Below, piece after piece: positions 1-8,462 of a stretch of 64,000 nucleotides of DNA (its first letter is position 1; each line of letters begins with the position of its first letter). The stretch lies in contig NZ_AUBY01000009.1 of assembly GCF_000429485.1 (NCBI RefSeq), forward strand, positions 124,001 through 188,000, read 5' to 3'. The translations under genes and the position numbers were made by a program. The DNA comes from Aliagarivorans marinus DSM 23064. Its GTDB lineage: Bacteria > Pseudomonadota > Gammaproteobacteria > Enterobacterales > Celerinatantimonadaceae. Under the pieces are notes generated by a model. That model was not told the origin of the DNA. It made no database searches and saw only the letters and a program-made list of their open reading frames with translations.

Positions 1-255
1 GTACGTCCACATATCTCTTGGGATGACACCCACTCTACGTGGTTAGAAGCGGGCTACAGTGTGGTTGATTACGATGAAGGTTCTAAGAACTCTGCATGGA
101 AACTGACGCTGTCTCAAAACATGGCGGTAGGTCCTCACACCTGGTCTCGCCCAATGCTGCGTTTCTACGCAACCGTGGGTAATGCAGACAACAAGAACGA
201 CGGTACTGATCTAGATACCCTGACTCTTGGCGCAATGTGGGAAGCTTGGTGGTAA
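1..255 (+). CDS. LamB-type porin, 3' end only (truncated by window edge)
   Basis: This is the last 84 codons of an outer-membrane sugar porin of the maltoporin (LamB) family. The reading frame is open from base 1 and ends at TAA 253-255. The tail (VRPHISWDDT, then WSRPMLRFYATVG, then LGAMWEAWW) is almost the same as the C-termini of the two complete paralogues downstream. It ends in an aromatic pair, as outer-membrane beta-barrels usually do. The ATG at base 61 is internal and is not the start. It is followed by a terminator, so it is probably transcribed separately from the next paralogue. Confidence 0.9.
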   Translation, partial: VRPHISWDDTHSTWLEAGYSVVDYDEGSKNSAWKLTLSQNMAVGPHTWSRPMLRFYATVGNADNKNDGTDLDTLTLGAMWEAWW

Positions 256-290
256 GCCCTGGCTTAAGCCGCTGACCATTGCTTTACTTG

Positions 291-320
291 TTAGGCCTCC
301 CAATCGGGGGGCTTTTTTTA
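291..320 (+). terminator. Rho-independent terminator after first porin
   Basis: The stem GCCTCCC / GGGGGGC has a loop of about four bases and is followed by a run of seven T. It lies about 40 bases after the porin stop codon. Confidence 0.8.
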
Positions 321-747
321 CCTCCTTTGCTTATTGCCCAGTAGTGTCTTCAAAGCTGCTTGGAAAAGTTCTTTGGGCTTAGTGTTAAGGCTGCTGCTCA
401 CTCTAACAGTTACTTGCACACAAAGAGCTATCGCCCATTTTTTGTCGGTCGTATCAATGGAATGCACGGCTTGAAACCCAACTCAAAATACCCTTAGATT
501 TCGTGCGGACGATCACGCAAATGGTAACGTTTTCCCCGGTTCAAATTTTCGCCATGAAACTACAGTTATTACTTTCACTCAAGTTGGCGCTTTAGGTTGC
601 GCAATATGTGGCGAAAGGGGCACTGTATGGATGTATCTATTGATATAGCTGGCCATAATAAAAGTTATGACTGTGTTTAAGTTCTTATGTGGCTGTATTA
701 TCTATGTTTTTGCAGTGTGACATTGAGGCTTTTGCAGAGATTTGTCC

Positions 748-763
748 CGTGAGTTTGATCTCA
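748..763 (+). promoter_or_regulatory. CRP-like site upstream of second porin
   Basis: CGTGA-N6-TCTCA matches the CRP consensus TGTGA-N6-TCACA at 8 of 10 positions. Its centre (755.5) is exactly 41.5 bases before the start point predicted from the TATAAT at 785-790, the classical class II CRP position. The same 16 bases recur at 2478-2493 with identical spacing. Confidence 0.65.
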
Positions 764-784
764 TTCCCAGCGTAGTTGCCTTCT

Positions 785-797
785 TATAATTTTTCCA
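785..797 (+). promoter_or_regulatory. -10 element and predicted start point of second porin
   Basis: A perfect TATAAT (785-790) predicts a start near 797. No good -35 hexamer lies at 17 bases, as expected when CRP occupies the -35 region. The leader would be about 61 nt and ends in a segment shared with the third porin. Confidence 0.6.
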
Positions 798-857
798 GCC
801 GTCGAAGAAGTTAGCTTTGGGCGGTTTAAAAATAACAAATCACAAGGAATTGAAATC

Positions 858-2015
858 ATGAAATTGAAAGCGCTTACAATTGCACTAGTCTCAAGCGGCA
901 TGCTGTTCAGTGGCACTGCAGCGGCTGGCGAGTTTAGCTTTGGTGGTTACGCTCGCTACGGCGCTACCTACCAAGGTAGCGAAGATGCACTATACGTGGG
1001 TCCTGCTGGTGAACTGAATGGTCGCAGTGCCGGTCGTTTGGGTAACGAATATAACGGTGGCGAATTCCAGTTCAACTACCACACTGAAGCGGCAAGCGGT
1101 GCTAAATGGCAAGTTGGTGTAATGCTGGACCACTGGACAGCTTACGATTGGTGGAGCTCAGGTGACGTTGCTTTGAAAAAAGCCTTTGCTGCAGGTACTG
1201 GTATCTTCGCCTCTCAACCTGATATGACTGTTTGGGCTGGCCGTCGCTTCCATCAACGTCCTCAGACTAACTTGATGGACTACTTCTGGATGAGCCACGA
1301 TGGCCAAGGCGGTGGTTTTGATAACCTCGACTTGGGCGGTGCCAAACTAAACATTGGCGTTGTTGGTCAAGTTGACTGTGGTTCTCACCCAGATCCTGAT
1401 GTGAACGGTGTTGGCTGCCATGGCAACGACAGTGGTGTTTACGCGCTAACCAGTAAGCTGCACGGCATCACCATGGGCTCTGCGACGTTAGACCTGTATG
1501 CTAACTATGGCTTTGCCTCAGAAGCTCAGCCTGATAACAGCACCAATGCCTATCAGTTGGCTGCAAATCTGAAGATGTTCGGCCACTCTTTGGTTGTTCG
1601 TTACTCAGACAACGCCAAAGATAGCGTGTTTGACCTAGCTGAAGATCGCGAAGCGCTATTCGTTCACCTAGAAGGTGGCTTTAGCTTCTCTGATACTGCG
1701 GGTATGGACTACGGTATCGGTTACCAAGATATGGATAAAGAAGCGACTAACTACAACGTAGTTGTTCGTCCACATATCTCTTGGAACGACACCCACTCAA
1801 CTTGGCTAGAAGCGGGTTACAGTGTGGTTGACGTAGAAGGCCAAAGCAAAGACAACGAAGCCTGGAAGCTGACTCTGTCGCAAAACATGGCTGTGGGTCC
1901 TCACACTTGGTCTCGTCCAATGCTGCGTTTCTACGCAACTGTGGGTGAAAACGACAACGCCGGTGATAAACAAGATGTGTTTACTCTGGGTGCAATGTGG
2001 GAAGCTTGGTGGTAA
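858..2015 (+). CDS. LamB-type (maltoporin family) sugar porin
   Basis: 385 residues, predicted outer-membrane trimeric porin for maltooligosaccharides or related sugars. Residues 1-23 form a signal peptide ending TAAA, with mature GEFSFGGYARYG resembling the N-terminus of E. coli LamB (VDFHGYARSG). Family features are WAGRRFHQR near residues 125-133, a GGGFDNLDLG stretch, and a C-terminal MWEAWW. A loop near residue 175-195 carries two cysteines (DCGSH...GCHGN), also present in the next paralogue and perhaps a disulfide. The start has AAGGA at 844-848. The gene sits between two close paralogues, each in its own transcription unit. Regulation by CRP is inferred from the promoter. The exact sugar is unknown; no maltose-enzyme genes are in view. 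Confidence 0.88.
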   Translation: MKLKALTIALVSSGMLFSGTAAAGEFSFGGYARYGATYQGSEDALYVGPAGELNGRSAGRLGNEYNGGEFQFNYHTEAASGAKWQVGVMLDHWTAYDWWSSGDVALKKAFAAGTGIFASQPDMTVWAGRRFHQRPQTNLMDYFWMSHDGQGGGFDNLDLGGAKLNIGVVGQVDCGSHPDPDVNGVGCHGNDSGVYALTSKLHGITMGSATLDLYANYGFASEAQPDNSTNAYQLAANLKMFGHSLVVRYSDNAKDSVFDLAEDREALFVHLEGGFSFSDTAGMDYGIGYQDMDKEATNYNVVVRPHISWNDTHSTWLEAGYSVVDVEGQSKDNEAWKLTLSQNMAVGPHTWSRPMLRFYATVGENDNAGDKQDVFTLGAMWEAWW

Positions 2016-2042
2016 GCCCTGCAACCGACGCATAGCTTAGTG

Positions 2043-2069
2043 AAGCCGCCTGAATGGGCGGCTTTTTCA
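2043..2069 (+). terminator. Rho-independent terminator after second porin
   Basis: AGCCGCC / GGCGGCT stem with a short loop followed by TTTTT, about 30 bases after the stop codon. Confidence 0.85.
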
Positions 2070-2281
2070 TCCCCTTAACTTAACTCTTTGCTTACGTGAT
2101 ACCACCATCTACTTCTCTCTTTGTTTTCCGGCCTTTCCGCCCTGCCGAGCACATCCAAACTAGCGGCAAACACGGTCTAGTAAGCAGTGCAAATTAGCCA
2201 TGAATCCTGTTGCAAAATAACGCCACAAATGGAGGGTCGAATCACAAAAGCCGGACAGTTGCATCAGGTGCATAAAATTTA

Positions 2282-2308
2282 CATGAAATCGTTATCATGA
2301 ATTTCATG
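2282..2308. repeat. Inverted repeat CATGAAAT-N11-ATTTCATG
   Basis: Perfect 8-bp arms separated by 11 bases, about 200 bases upstream of the predicted start point of the third porin. I saw no equivalent upstream of the second porin. It could be a dimeric regulator site; no family is assigned. Confidence 0.4.
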
Positions 2309-2477
2309 ACAGCAAGGTCTATAAAAGAGCGCTTATCCTGAGGTAAACGTCATCCCTAGGTCAATCTATAGTCACCGGTATGCTTGTTTGAATCTTAAAT
2401 GATGTTTTTGCTGGGATGCTGAAATATATCTCTTTCTATTGCCAGTGTGATCAAGCGGTTTCAAGCTAGCGAATGCT

Positions 2478-2493
2478 CGTGAGTTTGATCTCA
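2478..2493 (+). promoter_or_regulatory. CRP-like site upstream of third porin
   Basis: The same CGTGA-GTTTGA-TCTCA sequence as at 748-763. Its centre (2485.5) is 41.5 bases before the start predicted from TATAAT 2515-2520. Precise conservation of sequence and spacing between paralogues argues for function. Confidence 0.65.
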
Positions 2494-2514
2494 TTTCATC
2501 TTTTTTTGACTCCA

Positions 2515-2527
2515 TATAATTTGTGAC
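2515..2527 (+). promoter_or_regulatory. -10 element and predicted start point of third porin
   Basis: Perfect TATAAT at 2515-2520 predicts a start near 2527. A TTGAC at 2507-2511 is too close to act as a -35, so activation by CRP at -41.5 is the likelier arrangement. Confidence 0.6.
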
Positions 2528-2592
2528 GTTAGCTCAGTGGCTTAGTTTCCTGCAGCTATCAAATAAAAAACAAATCACAAGGAATTGACATT

Positions 2593-3768
2593 ATGAAATT
2601 GAAAGCGCTTACAATTGCACTGGTCTCGAGCGGCGTACTCTGCAGTGGTATTGCAACTGCTGGTGAGTTTAGCTTTGGTGGCTATGCCCGCTATGGTGCA
2701 ACCTACCAAGCTGATGAGGACTCTCTATACGTAGCGCCTGCTGGCGATCTAAACGGTCGTAGTGCTGGTCGTTTGGGTAATGAATACAATGGTGGTGAAT
2801 TCCAGTTCAACTATCTCACTGAAGCAGCAAGTGGCGCTAAGTGGCAAGTGGGTGTGATGTTTGACCACTGGACTGCCTACGATTGGTGGAGCTCGGGTGA
2901 TGTTGCTCTTAAAAAAGCTTTTGCCGCCGGTACGGGTATCTTCGCTTCTCAACCTGATATGACTGTTTGGGCCGGTCGCCGCTTCCATCAACGCCCACAG
3001 ACCAACCTGATGGACTACTTCTGGATGACCCACGATGGCCAGGGTGGTGGCTTTGATAATCTTGATTTGGGCGGCGCTAAGCTGAACTTAGGTATTGTTG
3101 GCCAGGTTGATTGTGGCTCGCACCCTGGCGGCGCTGATGGCATTGGTTGTCATGGTAATGACAATGGTAACTACGCCTTAACCAGTAAGCTGCACGGCAT
3201 CGGCTTGGGTAGTGCAACCTTAGATATCTATGCCAACTACGGCTTTACCTCAGAAGCGAAGCCAGACAACGATACCAACTCTTATCAAGTAGCTGCCAAC
3301 GTGAAGATGGCTGGTCACTCATTGGTGGTTCGCTACTCTGACAACACCAAAGATACAGTGTTTGAGCTGACTGAAGATAAGACTGCTTTGTTGGTGCACC
3401 TGGAAGGTGGCTTCGGGTTCTCTGAGCGTGCTGGTATGGACTACGGTATTGCTTATCAGTCTCTTGAAGAAGCCGATGACAGCAATGATCGCGTTAACTA
3501 CAACGTAGTGGTTCGCCCACATATCTCGTGGAATGACACCCATTCGACCTGGGTTGAAGCGGGTTACAGTGTCGTCGACTACGACAATGTGGATGCGACG
3601 AACACCGCTTGGAAACTGACCCTGTCACAAAACATGGCAGTAGGTCCTCACACTTGGTCTCGTCCAATGCTGCGCTTCTACGCAACTGTGGGTAACGCAG
3701 ACAACGAGAGCAACAGCACTGATCTAGACACCCTGACTCTGGGTGCAATGTGGGAAGCATGGTGGTAA
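2593..3768 (+). CDS. LamB-type (maltoporin family) sugar porin
   Basis: 391 residues, a close paralogue of the preceding gene. The signal peptide (1-23, ending IATA) is followed by the same GEFSFGGYARYG start. The WAGRRFHQR and GGGFDNLDLG segments, the two-cysteine loop (DCGSH...GCHGN) and the MWEAWW tail are conserved. Differences cluster in the putative surface loops, for example near residues 295-305 where this protein has an insertion, and near 360-375. That pattern suggests divergence of substrate range or phage/antibody pressure rather than recent exact duplication. AAGGA lies before the ATG in a leader shared with porin 2. It has its own CRP-type promoter and its own terminator. Confidence 0.88.
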   Translation: MKLKALTIALVSSGVLCSGIATAGEFSFGGYARYGATYQADEDSLYVAPAGDLNGRSAGRLGNEYNGGEFQFNYLTEAASGAKWQVGVMFDHWTAYDWWSSGDVALKKAFAAGTGIFASQPDMTVWAGRRFHQRPQTNLMDYFWMTHDGQGGGFDNLDLGGAKLNLGIVGQVDCGSHPGGADGIGCHGNDNGNYALTSKLHGIGLGSATLDIYANYGFTSEAKPDNDTNSYQVAANVKMAGHSLVVRYSDNTKDTVFELTEDKTALLVHLEGGFGFSERAGMDYGIAYQSLEEADDSNDRVNYNVVVRPHISWNDTHSTWVEAGYSVVDYDNVDATNTAWKLTLSQNMAVGPHTWSRPMLRFYATVGNADNESNSTDLDTLTLGAMWEAWW

Positions 3769-3797
3769 GCCCCGCTTCTTAAAAATCTAAAATAGAA

Positions 3798-3824
3798 AAG
3801 CCGCCTGCAATAGGCGGCTTTTTA
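3798..3824 (+). terminator. Rho-independent terminator after third porin
   Basis: Nine-base-pair stem AAGCCGCCT / AGGCGGCTT with a five-base loop, then TTT. Converging transcription from the DUF945 gene ends just beyond it. Confidence 0.85.
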
Positions 3825-3846
3825 GTTCTATTGAATGTGCCCGTGG

Positions 3847-5094
3847 TTAGAGCAAGGGCATCGGTAGGCGATTCAGAGAAAACTCACTGTCATTGAAGAT
3901 TAGGTTAACCTGATCGCGCCCATCGATATTATCCAGATAGCCGACCTGCCTTAGCCCTTCGACATACAAGCGGTAAGGGCTGTTATCAAAAAACTCCTCA
4001 TTGACGCTCATATGGGCGTTCACATCTAGGTAGCGCAGTAGCTGTTGCGCATAGCTGATGTCTTCCAGGCGGAAGGGTTGAACAATGAACTTGGCCTTGG
4101 CATCGACGTCACCTTGCATCTTTGCACCGATTCGCTGGACATCGATGTCGAAGGCAAACTTACGCAGCTCCCATAGCAGCGGCTTGTTGAGCAAGGCTTG
4201 GAGCAGTTGTTGTTGCTCTTCGGCGCTGGGGGACTGACTTTGCTGGGCGATAAGCTCGAGCAACAGCTGTTCTTCCACGCCGCCTAGCTGAGCATCTAGC
4301 TGCAGGTTGGCAAGCTCGAGCCGCTGGCCTTTGCTGCGGCTGGTGATTTTGGCTACACGGGTTTGTAGGTCGAGGTAGCTCAAGCCATTCTCGACAAGGT
4401 ACTGGTTTTGCGTATCAAGATCGTTGGCTGCCAGCTTAAAGCCTTCACTAACCCAGTTCAGCTGCTTCAGCGACCAATGGCTGCGCTCTGCCAGCCACTG
4501 TTGGTCGAGCCGGGTGAAGCGCTCACTCAGGCTAAGCCCTATGATCGTGATATGGTTACTGTTATTCAGCCCGAGGATACTGCCGCCTTGCCAAGTCATT
4601 TCCAGCGCCCCCTTAGTGCCCGCTAAGTCGCTACTAAATCGCGCACTAAGAGGTTGCACAGTGAAGGGAAGGGTGTCGAGCGTGCCACTAAAGGTTCTAA
4701 CTTCTAGCTGGCTATTTAGTTGGTCGAGCCAAAGATTGGCCTGCCATTTTCCTTGGTGGGGGATCTGGGTTAGCCCATGGCGATGTAACCAGGTTTGAAT
4801 GCTGCCTTGGGTCATGTCCAGCTGCCAGTTGCTACTGGCCCACAGCGGCAGTAGCTGAACCTTCTGATCGATGTAAAACGTCCAGCTCTGCTTCTCGTCT
4901 AGCGCAAGCTCAAGTTGCCAACGCTCTTGATAGCTGACGGGGCTGCGCTGGCGATCAAGCAGGGTAACGGTGAGGTCATCTTGCTGGGCTAACTCACTAA
5001 GCAGGCTTTCACTGTGCTGCTGGTAACTATGGTGAGTAAAGTACTGAAGCGAGACAATCACTAGGAGAATTGCCGGCACAAGGAACTTTTTCAT
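3847..5094 (-). CDS. DUF945 (YdgA-like) family protein
   Basis: 415 residues with an N-terminal membrane anchor or uncleaved signal (residues 5-16, hydrophobic, after MKK). The rest is a predicted periplasmic region rich in beta strands. The overall pattern resembles the DUF945/YdgA family of gammaproteobacterial envelope proteins, whose biochemical role is not established. The ATG at 5094 is preceded by AGGAAAGAG. It stands alone, convergent with the third porin and divergent from the next gene. Confidence 0.65.
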   Translation of the reverse strand: MKKFLVPAILLVIVSLQYFTHHSYQQHSESLLSELAQQDDLTVTLLDRQRSPVSYQERWQLELALDEKQSWTFYIDQKVQLLPLWASSNWQLDMTQGSIQTWLHRHGLTQIPHQGKWQANLWLDQLNSQLEVRTFSGTLDTLPFTVQPLSARFSSDLAGTKGALEMTWQGGSILGLNNSNHITIIGLSLSERFTRLDQQWLAERSHWSLKQLNWVSEGFKLAANDLDTQNQYLVENGLSYLDLQTRVAKITSRSKGQRLELANLQLDAQLGGVEEQLLLELIAQQSQSPSAEEQQQLLQALLNKPLLWELRKFAFDIDVQRIGAKMQGDVDAKAKFIVQPFRLEDISYAQQLLRYLDVNAHMSVNEEFFDNSPYRLYVEGLRQVGYLDNIDGRDQVNLIFNDSEFSLNRLPMPLL

Positions 5095-5235
5095 CTATCT
5101 CTTTCCTAAGTTTATGGCGCACCATTGCCTGCGTATCGGGCTGCGCTATAGCGCCCTAGCTTATCACTGAATCAGCTGAAAAGCGTGGTCACGCTAGCGG
5201 TGAAGGCTTATAGTTATTACTTATGTCAACAATGG

Positions 5236-6159
5236 ATGTTTGCCATGGTCGCAGTGGTCTGCCCCGACTCCGCAGGGGAAATGGAGAAGTACTATCAGTT
5301 TCGTTGGGAGGTGCTGAACAAGCCTTTGCAGCTCCCCTTGGGAAGCGAACGCGATGCCTACGATGCCCACAGCATTCACCGGATGATCTGCGATGAGCAA
5401 GGCGAAGCCATTGCCGCCGGGCGGCTGTTTGTCAGCGATAACCAAGAGGCGCTGATCCGCCATGTGGCGGTTGACCCGATCAAACGTAATCAAGGGATGG
5501 GCACGCTGCTGATGATGGCGCTGGAGAAGGCGGCCCACAGCGAAGGGGTGAAACGGGTGGTGGTAAATGCCCGTGGCGATTCGGTGCGTTTCTTCCAAAG
5601 CTGCGGCTTTGAACCTAACGGTAGTGCCACCTTCGACAAGGTGAAGGTGAAACAGCAACAGATGGTGAAGGAGCTCTCCGACACCCACCGCTTTGTACGC
5701 CAACCCAAGCTGTGTACTGCGCTACAGCAGATGTTTAACGAGCAGATCCCTCTCAGTGAAAAGATGGGGGTGCGGCTTAAGCAGTACACTGGCAACCGCC
5801 TCACCACCACCTTGCCTTTGGCAGGTAATCACAATCCTCACCAAACCATGTTTGCCGGCAGCCTGTATAGCCTGGCGACCTTGTCTGCTTGGGGTATGAT
5901 CTGGCTGATGCTTAAAGAGCACGGCATCGACGCCGACATCGTGCTGGCCAAATCGGAGATCCGCCATCGCCATGCGGTGACCGAAGACGCTCAAGCTGCC
6001 GTGAACAAACGCAAAATGAAGGGTAGCTTGCTGCCTCTTATCGACGGTAAAAAAGCCAAGATGCGCGTGGTGGTCGAGATCGGCGACAGCCAACAATGCT
6101 GCGCCGAGTTCCGAGGGGTGTTTATGTTGCTACCTAATGCGCCTGAGGCATCCGACTAG
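5236..6159 (+). CDS. YiiD/MadA-like GNAT domain-hotdog thioesterase fusion
   Basis: About 307 residues combining an N-terminal GNAT acetyltransferase fold and a C-terminal hotdog domain of the YiiD_C type. It aligns along its length with E. coli YiiD, including ERYYQFRWE-like KYYQFRWE, SERDAYDAH, the GNAT turn NQGMGTLL, and the hotdog segments PLSEKMGVR and FAGSLYSLATL. YiiD-type proteins have been reported as malonyl-ACP decarboxylases (MadA) that feed initiation of fatty acid synthesis; I transfer this by homology only. The start is uncertain: homology begins near the ATG at 5245, ATG 5236 is just upstream, and an open frame reaches GTG 5185; none has a strong ribosome site. The stop codon overlaps that of the convergent AsmA-family gene. 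Confidence 0.8.
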   Translation: MFAMVAVVCPDSAGEMEKYYQFRWEVLNKPLQLPLGSERDAYDAHSIHRMICDEQGEAIAAGRLFVSDNQEALIRHVAVDPIKRNQGMGTLLMMALEKAAHSEGVKRVVVNARGDSVRFFQSCGFEPNGSATFDKVKVKQQQMVKELSDTHRFVRQPKLCTALQQMFNEQIPLSEKMGVRLKQYTGNRLTTTLPLAGNHNPHQTMFAGSLYSLATLSAWGMIWLMLKEHGIDADIVLAKSEIRHRHAVTEDAQAAVNKRKMKGSLLPLIDGKKAKMRVVVEIGDSQQCCAEFRGVFMLLPNAPEASD

Positions 6160-8372
6160 CGCGTTTGGCAAGCCTCGGGGCGGTTAACCGGCTCGACATG
6201 GCTGGCTAGCTCGAGGGCATACGCCCACGGGCTATCTTGATGAAACAGATAGGTCTGTGGTGAATCGCTGGTTCCCCGCCAGCGTTGGGTCAGTTGCCAG
6301 CAATCTTGCTCTTGCACCTGCAGCTCCAAGTTACGGCTGTGCTGGGCTAAATCGAACTCACCCGCAAGCTGCAGTTGATAGCGCATGCCCGGTAGCTGCT
6401 GCGGCGGAATATGCAGCTTACCCTCGCGAAAGTTGGCGTTTAGGCTTAGCTCGCTGAGTTGGGTGACGCCACGTGGGAGCGCCTGTGGCTCGGTCCAAAC
6501 CAATGCAAAGCCTTGCTCCACCAACGCAGAAGGCGACTCAAAGTGCTGCTCGGGGTGGTCAATGACTTGATCGAGCCCTAGCTCCAGGTCGCCACCGGGT
6601 AGCTGCAGTAGTCGGCTGTTCAGTTGCAGCTCACCCTCTAAGTTGGCCACGAACTCTTGCAGCTGGCCCTGCCAGCGGCCACTAAGCTCCAGATCGCCTA
6701 CCAAGCGAAACTGTCGATTATCCGCCAAGCGAGCCAAGGGGCTGATATCCAGCAGCAAGGCCTGCAACTCGGCCTCCCATGGGCGATGCGGCTGATCAAG
6801 CTGGGTTTGCGCGCTCAGTTCCAGCTGCCCGAGGGGGAGCTCGGCGTACACGCTCAAATGACCGAGTTCGGCCTGCGAGCTGGCATCTACATTAAAGCGT
6901 TGCACCACCAAGCCGCGGTAGGCCAGCTCTGGCGCCTCTAAAAACAGTGCGCTGGAAGGCTGCCATAATTGCTCCATCGGTTGCCACTGACCATCTTCGA
7001 TAAGCGATAGGTCGCGCAGGTCCAGACTGATCCCTTCGGCGGCAAATGGGAAGCTATCCACATAGGAAAGTAGTTTTAACTTGTGTACCCGGGCTTGCTC
7101 AAGATACAGGCTGTTTAGCGGTAGCTCGGTGCTGGCTGTTGGTTCCTGCTGGGGATTGAACCAGCTCTCCTCAATAGCCAGTTCAATATCATTGGCGGCA
7201 AAGCGGCGGATGTGCAGTGACTTATCGGCAAGCGTGTACTCGCCGCTCACATCAAACTCGCCTTCAAAGGCTTGCGCGCTGAGATAGCCTAGCTGCCAAA
7301 GCTCTGGTGCCAGCTTGGCTTGAGCGGTTAGCTGCTGGAAATGGTACTGATTGTAGGAAAACTCGCTAGCCTGCCCACTTAGCTCGCCGGATAACCGCTC
7401 GATAGCAAACGGCCAAGGTAGGTGCAGCTGGCTTAGTTCGGCATTCACTTGGTTGAGGGTTAGCGAATGGGGAGCTTGCCCTTCTCCGGCGGCGCGGCTG
7501 AGCATGGTGCTGGAGTCGATAATCAGGGCGCGGCGCAGCGAAAGCTGCTCCAGCCACGCTAGCTCGGGCAATGGGCTTTCCGCTGTGGCTGGCGATGGCG
7601 CTTGCTCGTCAAAGTATTCAAAGCGCAGGGTATCGATGACTAAGTCGTCGATCCGCAGGTGCTTATCGCGCCAGTTGGCTTGTGCATAAACACTGCCTTG
7701 ATAGAGATCGGCACTCAGGTGATTTAGCTGCAAGGTGCTGCCATCCCAGTCGAGCGCTAGCTGAGGCGCGCCGAGGTTGACCCACGGGGTGTGAAGCTGC
7801 CCGGCATTTAACAGCAGCTTAAGTCGCCAGTTCTCTGGGGCAAAGCTCTGCTGCTGATAGAGCTGCCAATCCTCAACGATCAGCTCGCCTTTGAGTAGGC
7901 GGAAGCTATCGAGGCCGTCTTGGTAGTGCACATCGGCATCACTGAGTAGCAGCTTGCCGATACTGGCTTGCTCGAACCACGGCAGTTCGCTGGTGGAGGA
8001 CTGCGATTCAGTGTTTGAGGTTGTCAGGATACGCGGGCGCAGCGCCAGTTGAGGCTGGCGAACTTCTAAGGTGTCGATCCGTAGGTGCTTGTTGAGTAGT
8101 GCACTGGCAGAGAGCTGCAGTTCGAGCTCGTCTACCAGTAGCGAAGCGGTATCGGTTTTGCCAACCCGGACGTGGTTGAGGCGCAACACCAGTGGCGCGG
8201 TGAGCTGCCAGTCGGCGCTGCGATAGTCGACCTGCCAGTCACTTTGTTGGTTGACCCACTGGAGGATCTGCGAACGATATTGGTCGGGATGAAACGAGAA
8301 GGCCAGGAAGGTTAACCCGGCCAATACCAATAGCAGCAAGATTGCGAGTAGGTCTATCAGGCGTCGGAGCAC
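6156..8372 (-). CDS. AsmA-family envelope protein
   Basis: 738 residues. One N-terminal transmembrane helix (about residues 5-26, LIDLLAILLLLVLAGLTF) is followed by FHPDQYRSQILQWV, the usual opening of AsmA-like proteins, then a long periplasmic region of repeated beta-strand segments. Members of this family are implicated in outer-membrane lipid homeostasis; the exact role of this member is unknown. The start is GTG with AAGGA six bases upstream. Its TAG shares bases 6157-6158 with the TAG of the convergent YiiD-like gene, inside the palindrome CTAG. Confidence 0.72.
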   Translation of the reverse strand: MLRRLIDLLAILLLLVLAGLTFLAFSFHPDQYRSQILQWVNQQSDWQVDYRSADWQLTAPLVLRLNHVRVGKTDTASLLVDELELQLSASALLNKHLRIDTLEVRQPQLALRPRILTTSNTESQSSTSELPWFEQASIGKLLLSDADVHYQDGLDSFRLLKGELIVEDWQLYQQQSFAPENWRLKLLLNAGQLHTPWVNLGAPQLALDWDGSTLQLNHLSADLYQGSVYAQANWRDKHLRIDDLVIDTLRFEYFDEQAPSPATAESPLPELAWLEQLSLRRALIIDSSTMLSRAAGEGQAPHSLTLNQVNAELSQLHLPWPFAIERLSGELSGQASEFSYNQYHFQQLTAQAKLAPELWQLGYLSAQAFEGEFDVSGEYTLADKSLHIRRFAANDIELAIEESWFNPQQEPTASTELPLNSLYLEQARVHKLKLLSYVDSFPFAAEGISLDLRDLSLIEDGQWQPMEQLWQPSSALFLEAPELAYRGLVVQRFNVDASSQAELGHLSVYAELPLGQLELSAQTQLDQPHRPWEAELQALLLDISPLARLADNRQFRLVGDLELSGRWQGQLQEFVANLEGELQLNSRLLQLPGGDLELGLDQVIDHPEQHFESPSALVEQGFALVWTEPQALPRGVTQLSELSLNANFREGKLHIPPQQLPGMRYQLQLAGEFDLAQHSRNLELQVQEQDCWQLTQRWRGTSDSPQTYLFHQDSPWAYALELASHVEPVNRPEACQTR

Positions 8373-8462
8373 CGCTTATCCTTGTCACTGAGCACTAATT
8401 AACATCCATTTTATTATCATAGATTTAGCGCACACAAGGAGTAAACACTCAGCAATTTTTTG

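Larger units (their letters stand above)
256..857. other. Intergenic region between porin 1 and porin 2
   Basis: About 600 bases without a credible gene; only ORFs of fewer than 20 codons were found on reading. It holds the terminator of porin 1 at its start and the CRP-dependent promoter of porin 2 at its end. The middle (about 330-740) shows nothing I can name. A short AACGTT-centred semi-palindrome near 522-534 vaguely resembles LacI-family operators, but two symmetric pairs mismatch and I do not call it. Confidence 0.6.
2016..2592. other. Intergenic region between porin 2 and porin 3
   Basis: 577 bases with no credible gene. It contains the terminator of porin 2, an inverted repeat CATGAAAT-N11-ATTTCATG at 2282-2308, the CRP-like site at 2478-2493 and the -10 element at 2515-2520. 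The stretch between about 2080 and 2270 shows nothing I recognise. Confidence 0.6.

Noticed and set aside
256-740. Small ORFs in the first porin gap
   Set aside because: All are under 20 codons without convincing ribosome sites.
7366-7557. Numerous antisense frames within AsmA, RND and RecG genes
   Set aside because: They lack ribosome sites and family sequence; they mirror codon bias of the real genes on the other strand.
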